This document shows, one piece after another, positions 44,972-47,431 of a stretch of 47,431 nucleotides of DNA (its first letter is position 1; every line of letters begins with the position of its first letter). The position numbers and the translations under genes are program-made. The notes beneath the pieces were generated by a model. It was not told the origin of the DNA. It made no database searches and saw nothing but the letters and a program-made list of their open reading frames with translations. Source of the stretch: Chara braunii (taxonomy: Eukaryota > Streptophyta > Charophyceae > Charales > Characeae); assembly GCA_003427395.1 (NCBI GenBank), contig BFEA01000408.1:826967-874397 (forward strand). Reading direction: 5' to 3'.

Positions 44972-45255
44972 CTGAATGCTGGGGGATTTTACAGCACCTT
45001 ATCTGCAAGCTGCAGATGTTCTTGTGTCCTTGAGACGTGCTGTTGTCATGGCTGGGGGAGATGTTCAAGGTTTCTCGATTTCCATTACGGGTTTCGAAGG
45101 TCTGCCTCAACCTCCTATCTCGGCTTGCATTATGCACGGTTCAACATGGGAACCGCTAGTGAACGCTTTTCGAAGAGACTTCTTTTGAAGATTTCAAGTT
45201 CGGGACACTTTGGTGACGAGTCTTACGTTTTTAGAGTTCCGTCAGGATGTCGGAT
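44972..45255 (+). repeat. Partial tandem duplicate of the terminal exon and its 3' flank
   Basis: This block repeats 44441-44720, coding part included: GDFTAPYLQAADVLVSLRRA parallels GDFTRAYVKASEVLFVLRRA. GFEGLPQPPISACIMHGSTW parallels EFEGLPQPPIPACMVDGST-stop. The copy lacks the exon's 5' half and so cannot be a gene by itself. TCGGATGCATCCAA at 44902-44915 is a one-mismatch palindrome. Confidence 0.85.
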
Positions 45256-45726
45256 TTGTGAATGGTTTCATAGTGTAGGCTTTTTTAGAGAGGCATCTCG
45301 ACATCTCCAAATTTTTGTGTTAGAATGTCTGATTAGTTGAAATTTTCACGGAAACTTTTTGGTTAATTATGGACGGTCCGACATAGCCTTGCCAAATTTT
45401 TGGTTAATGGAGACTTTTGAGGTAACTGTTATGAATTCACAATATTGGGACCAGATAACTGTTATTAGTTTTTACGGCGTACTTCTCATTTGTCTCGACA
45501 ATGGTTGTGTGCCTGCTTATGTAGGCTGGGTGTCCCGCTCCGTTTTTAATTTGTCTTCGCTTTTCAAACTAGTTCTCATGAGTTGTCAATTGTCTTAAAA
45601 TCCAGTGAGATCTTTTAAAATAATTATAAGGTCCTTGGTCACTTCAACATCTGATAATCTGTACACAGTTTGATTCGGATGTATCCTACGCATTCGTTTG
45701 AGCCTTCTCCAATGCCCAATCCTCAG

Positions 45727-46095
45727 ATGAAAACGTCTCTACATAATATGCTCCCCACCACTTCACTTCGTACGATGCCCGTTTGTTTTGAGAAATGTTT
45801 GGTAAAGTGATAATGTACATGCAACCGCCATCTAATTGAATTTTAAGACTGATGGTTACTGGAGTTCTTAAGCGATTCCCGAGGGTACACTTTTATTTGT
45901 TAACATACATCATTTGATCTCAAAGCAAGGACAATGGCGGAGTGGTGGGCAGGATTGGGTAAGGATGTTACAAGTTCATAGTTGCGAGGTCGAACCCGGT
46001 AAGCGGCAAATGATAACATCTCTGCATAATGCTGCCCACCACTTCACTCCGTCCGATGCCCTTTTGTTTTAAGAAATGTATGTTAAGCTATAATT
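45727..46095 (+). repeat. tRNA-like/SINE-like segment flanked by direct repeats
   Basis: TGGCGGAGTGG (45935-45945) fits a pol III A box of Leu/Ser-tRNA type, and GGTCGAACCC (45988-45997) fits a B box, at class-II tRNA spacing. The T-arm does not pair well, so it is not an intact tRNA. A body block (CCACCACTTCACTYCGT, GATGCCC, TTTTGTTTTRAGAAATG) occurs at 45756-45820 and again at 46038-46095, right after the tRNA-like head. This suggests one SINE with its head and one body-only copy. Confidence 0.4.
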
Positions 46096-46099
46096 GTTC

Positions 46100-46634
46100 T
46101 TGGAATGATAACATATTGGTTAATTTTTCCTCGGAGGGTGATCCGGGCTATGATCATAAGTTCATCATTTTGATTGAGTGAACTTCAAGGATATTTAATG
46201 AATGACGCACGGTTTATAACATAACGAATTTTCTCCATCCGAATAATGAAATATTTGATTCATATATATCCCAGTTTTACTATAAAACTAGCCACCTTGT
46301 GTATTATGGATTATATCGAAACATGTGACTCGGGTGTATCCTACTCATCCTGCTTGTACTCAATTAAACTTCAAAATGCTATTCTTTTCACTCCCGTGCA
46401 CCCTTTAAAGCCTCAACGAAGACCTTTTTCGGGTCACTCATATGCGTCCCTCACAAGGGGAAACCTTCGATATGCTACGTTCGTACTGACTGTCTGAACG
46501 TGTGCCAGTTTAGTTGAGGATTTATCCGTTGAACAGGGACTCTGATCGTTGTGTATTAATGTACAATGAGCATCTTCTTTCGTCAGCCGTGTATACCTTT
46601 CGTGTTTCTCGAACGACAAAAGTACTATTTAGAA
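46100..46634. other. Right subterminal region of the 36.8-kb element, no gene recognised
   Basis: The sequence is AT-rich. A decayed palindrome (CTCGGGTGTATCCTA) lies near 46329, and TCGGATGTATCCTA at 45675-45688 is the last near copy before the end. TAGTAC motifs next to the terminal repeat echo the left side. Confidence 0.4.
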
Positions 46635-46665
46635 AATAATGTACTATTTTAATGAATAACATGTT
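46635..46665 (-). repeat. Right terminal inverted repeat of the 36.8-kb element
   Basis: Its complement starts AACATGTTATTC and matches 9863-9893 at 30 of 31 positions. CTAG follows at 46666-46669, matching 9859-9862. Confidence 0.9.
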
Positions 46666-46669
46666 CTAG

Positions 46670-46987
46670 GCGTCCCATTGATGTGCTCACTCGGGACCAA
46701 TTCCTCAGGCTACCTCCAAGGACAAGAGAATATGCAGTTTTGTTCCAAGAAAACATAAAGAAAGTAAAATAAAACTTAAGGAAAACCCAAGAACAAATGA
46801 TAGAACAGGCCAATAAGCATCGACGACCATCTACATTCAAAGTAGGTGAATGGGTCTGGGTCAAGTCCAAAGAGTTTTCATTAAAAGAAGATGTGTCTCA
46901 AAAACTGTTACCTGTCTATTTTGGACCCTGGGAAGTTCTCACGGTAATAGGAGATGCAGAGAAACCATTATATCGTATAGATATTCC
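46670..46987 (+). pseudogene. pol: Ty3/gypsy integrase, C-terminal part
   Basis: The frame resumes as RPIDVLTRDQFLRLPPRTRE, with one stop near 46769, then QMIEQANKHRRPSTFKVGEW and KLLPVYFGPWEVLTVIGDAE. This is the conserved C-terminal (GPY/F-type) region that follows the integrase core. It is in phase with 9858 once the 36.8-kb insert and one CTAG are removed. It is cut at YRIDIP (46987) by the next insertion. Confidence 0.9.
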
Positions 46988-47431
46988 CTGTGTGTCTATT
47001 CAACGGGCAACGGGAAAGTTTCAACTCCGTTGTACCCGTTGAATAGCCCCCGGGCCCCCGTTGAATTCCCATTGAATAGTACAACGGCCCCCCCCCGTTG
47101 AATATTGTTCAATGGGGAGGGTGCATTGGGCCTTGGACACGGCGCTGGACGCACGTGAACCAGAAAACAAAAATCATCCCGTTGAATCCCCGTTGAATCC
47201 CCGTTGAATCCCGTTGAATCACTGTTGAATCCCGTTGGGAAAAAAAAAAGGACGTCATCCAAAAATTCCGGAAACAAACTATGTTATGCACAAAAATAAA
47301 CTGAACAACTTTTGCCTCAGGGTCACATCGAAAATCTTCACCAAAATTAAAATAAAAAATAATATATTTCTATTTGACGATATATATATATATATATTTT
47401 TTTTTTGCGTGTGTGTGTGTGTGTGTGTGTG
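46988..47431. mobile_element. Second CTGTGTGTC element, left end only
   Basis: The gypsy frame ends at 46987 and CTGTGTGTC begins, the same terminal motif as the element at 5654. The following 250 bases are packed with TTCAACGGG/CCCGTTGAA motifs, including four near-tandem CCCGTTGAAT units at 47179-47235. The right end lies outside the window, so the target duplication (expected GATATTCC) cannot be checked. Confidence 0.7.
47379..47431 (+). repeat. AT and GT microsatellites
   Basis: A TA run at 47379-47396 is followed by a T-tract and a TG run from about 47409 to the window end. Confidence 0.95.

Larger units (their letters stand above)
9863..46665. mobile_element. 36.8-kb terminal-inverted-repeat element inserted in the gypsy integrase
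   Basis: The two ends are inverted copies of a 31-bp sequence starting AACATGTTATTCATTAAAA, with one C/T difference. CTAG flanks both sides (9859-9862 and 46666-46669). Deleting the insert and one CTAG makes the integrase frame run K-P-R-R-P-I-D without a break. Because CTAG is palindromic and abuts the repeat, the duplication could instead be read as TA with slightly longer repeats. Cargo is a ParB/methyltransferase-like and Ulp1-like gene (minus strand), an orphan gene, a DUF7869-type gene (plus strand), many tandem repeats and 25 exact TCGGATNNATCCGA palindromes. An 8.24-kb insertion lies within it, so its own length is about 28.6 kb. I cannot assign a superfamily. Confidence 0.85.

Noticed and set aside
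45932-46016. A functional tRNA gene
   Set aside because: A- and B-box matches exist, but the T-arm and acceptor stem do not pair properly.
9863-46665. Calling the giant element a Polinton/Maverick or integrated virus
   Set aside because: I see no DNA polymerase B, packaging ATPase, capsid or retrovirus-type integrase, and the target duplication is 4 bp (or 2 bp), not 6 bp.

Overview
The window is eukaryotic nuclear DNA. It shows spliceosomal donor and acceptor sites, a Ty3/gypsy retrotransposon with an initiator-tRNA-Met-type primer binding site, microsatellites and scaffold gaps. The style suggests a plant or streptophyte (charophyte-like) alga, but the sequence alone cannot prove this. Nothing looks bacterial, and I see no host housekeeping gene. 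Almost everything is nested mobile DNA.

Outer layer: a decayed Ty3/gypsy element on the + strand. It has a probable LTR and PBS (to about 1721), a leader rich in TGACGTGGC motifs (1181-2556), gag (2943-4813), protease (4872-5653), RT/RNase H (7710-9034) and integrase (9101-9858). The integrase resumes at 46670-46987. Three insertions split this element. A 2.06-kb non-autonomous DNA element lies at 5654-7709 with an 8-bp target duplication. A 36.8-kb element lies at 9863-46665 with 31-bp terminal inverted repeats and a CTAG duplication. A relative of the 2.06-kb element starts at 46988. The gypsy reading frame closes exactly across the first two insertions.

The 36.8-kb element is the striking object. 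It carries a minus-strand spliced gene (20189 down to about 12650). That gene has a candidate ParB-like domain, a candidate degenerate permuted DNA-methyltransferase-like region and a Ulp1/SENP-like cysteine protease exon. A plus-strand spliced gene (40869-44654) has a DUF7869-type RNase-H-fold, transposase-like core, and an orphan gene lies at 37634-38551. Three of these reading frames contain isolated stop codons but no indels. The element also contains 25 exact copies of the palindrome TCGGATNNATCCGA, against about 0.003 expected in the window. I found none in the flanking gypsy DNA or in the younger nested insertion. They are densest just upstream of the ParB/methyltransferase-like gene and at that gene's 3' coding end.

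Inside the 36.8-kb element lies an 8.24-kb insertion (28623-36861) with TG...CA ends and an ACGC duplication, which split a 363-bp tandem array. It has no convincing gene. It holds families of repeated hairpins whose loops are conserved while the stems change in a compensatory way, plus a fragment resembling large-subunit rRNA.

Working hypothesis (inference): a giant DNA transposon encodes a candidate transposase, a ParB/methyltransferase-like DNA-binding or modifying protein and a protease, and its dispersed palindromes are cis-acting sites for one of these proteins.
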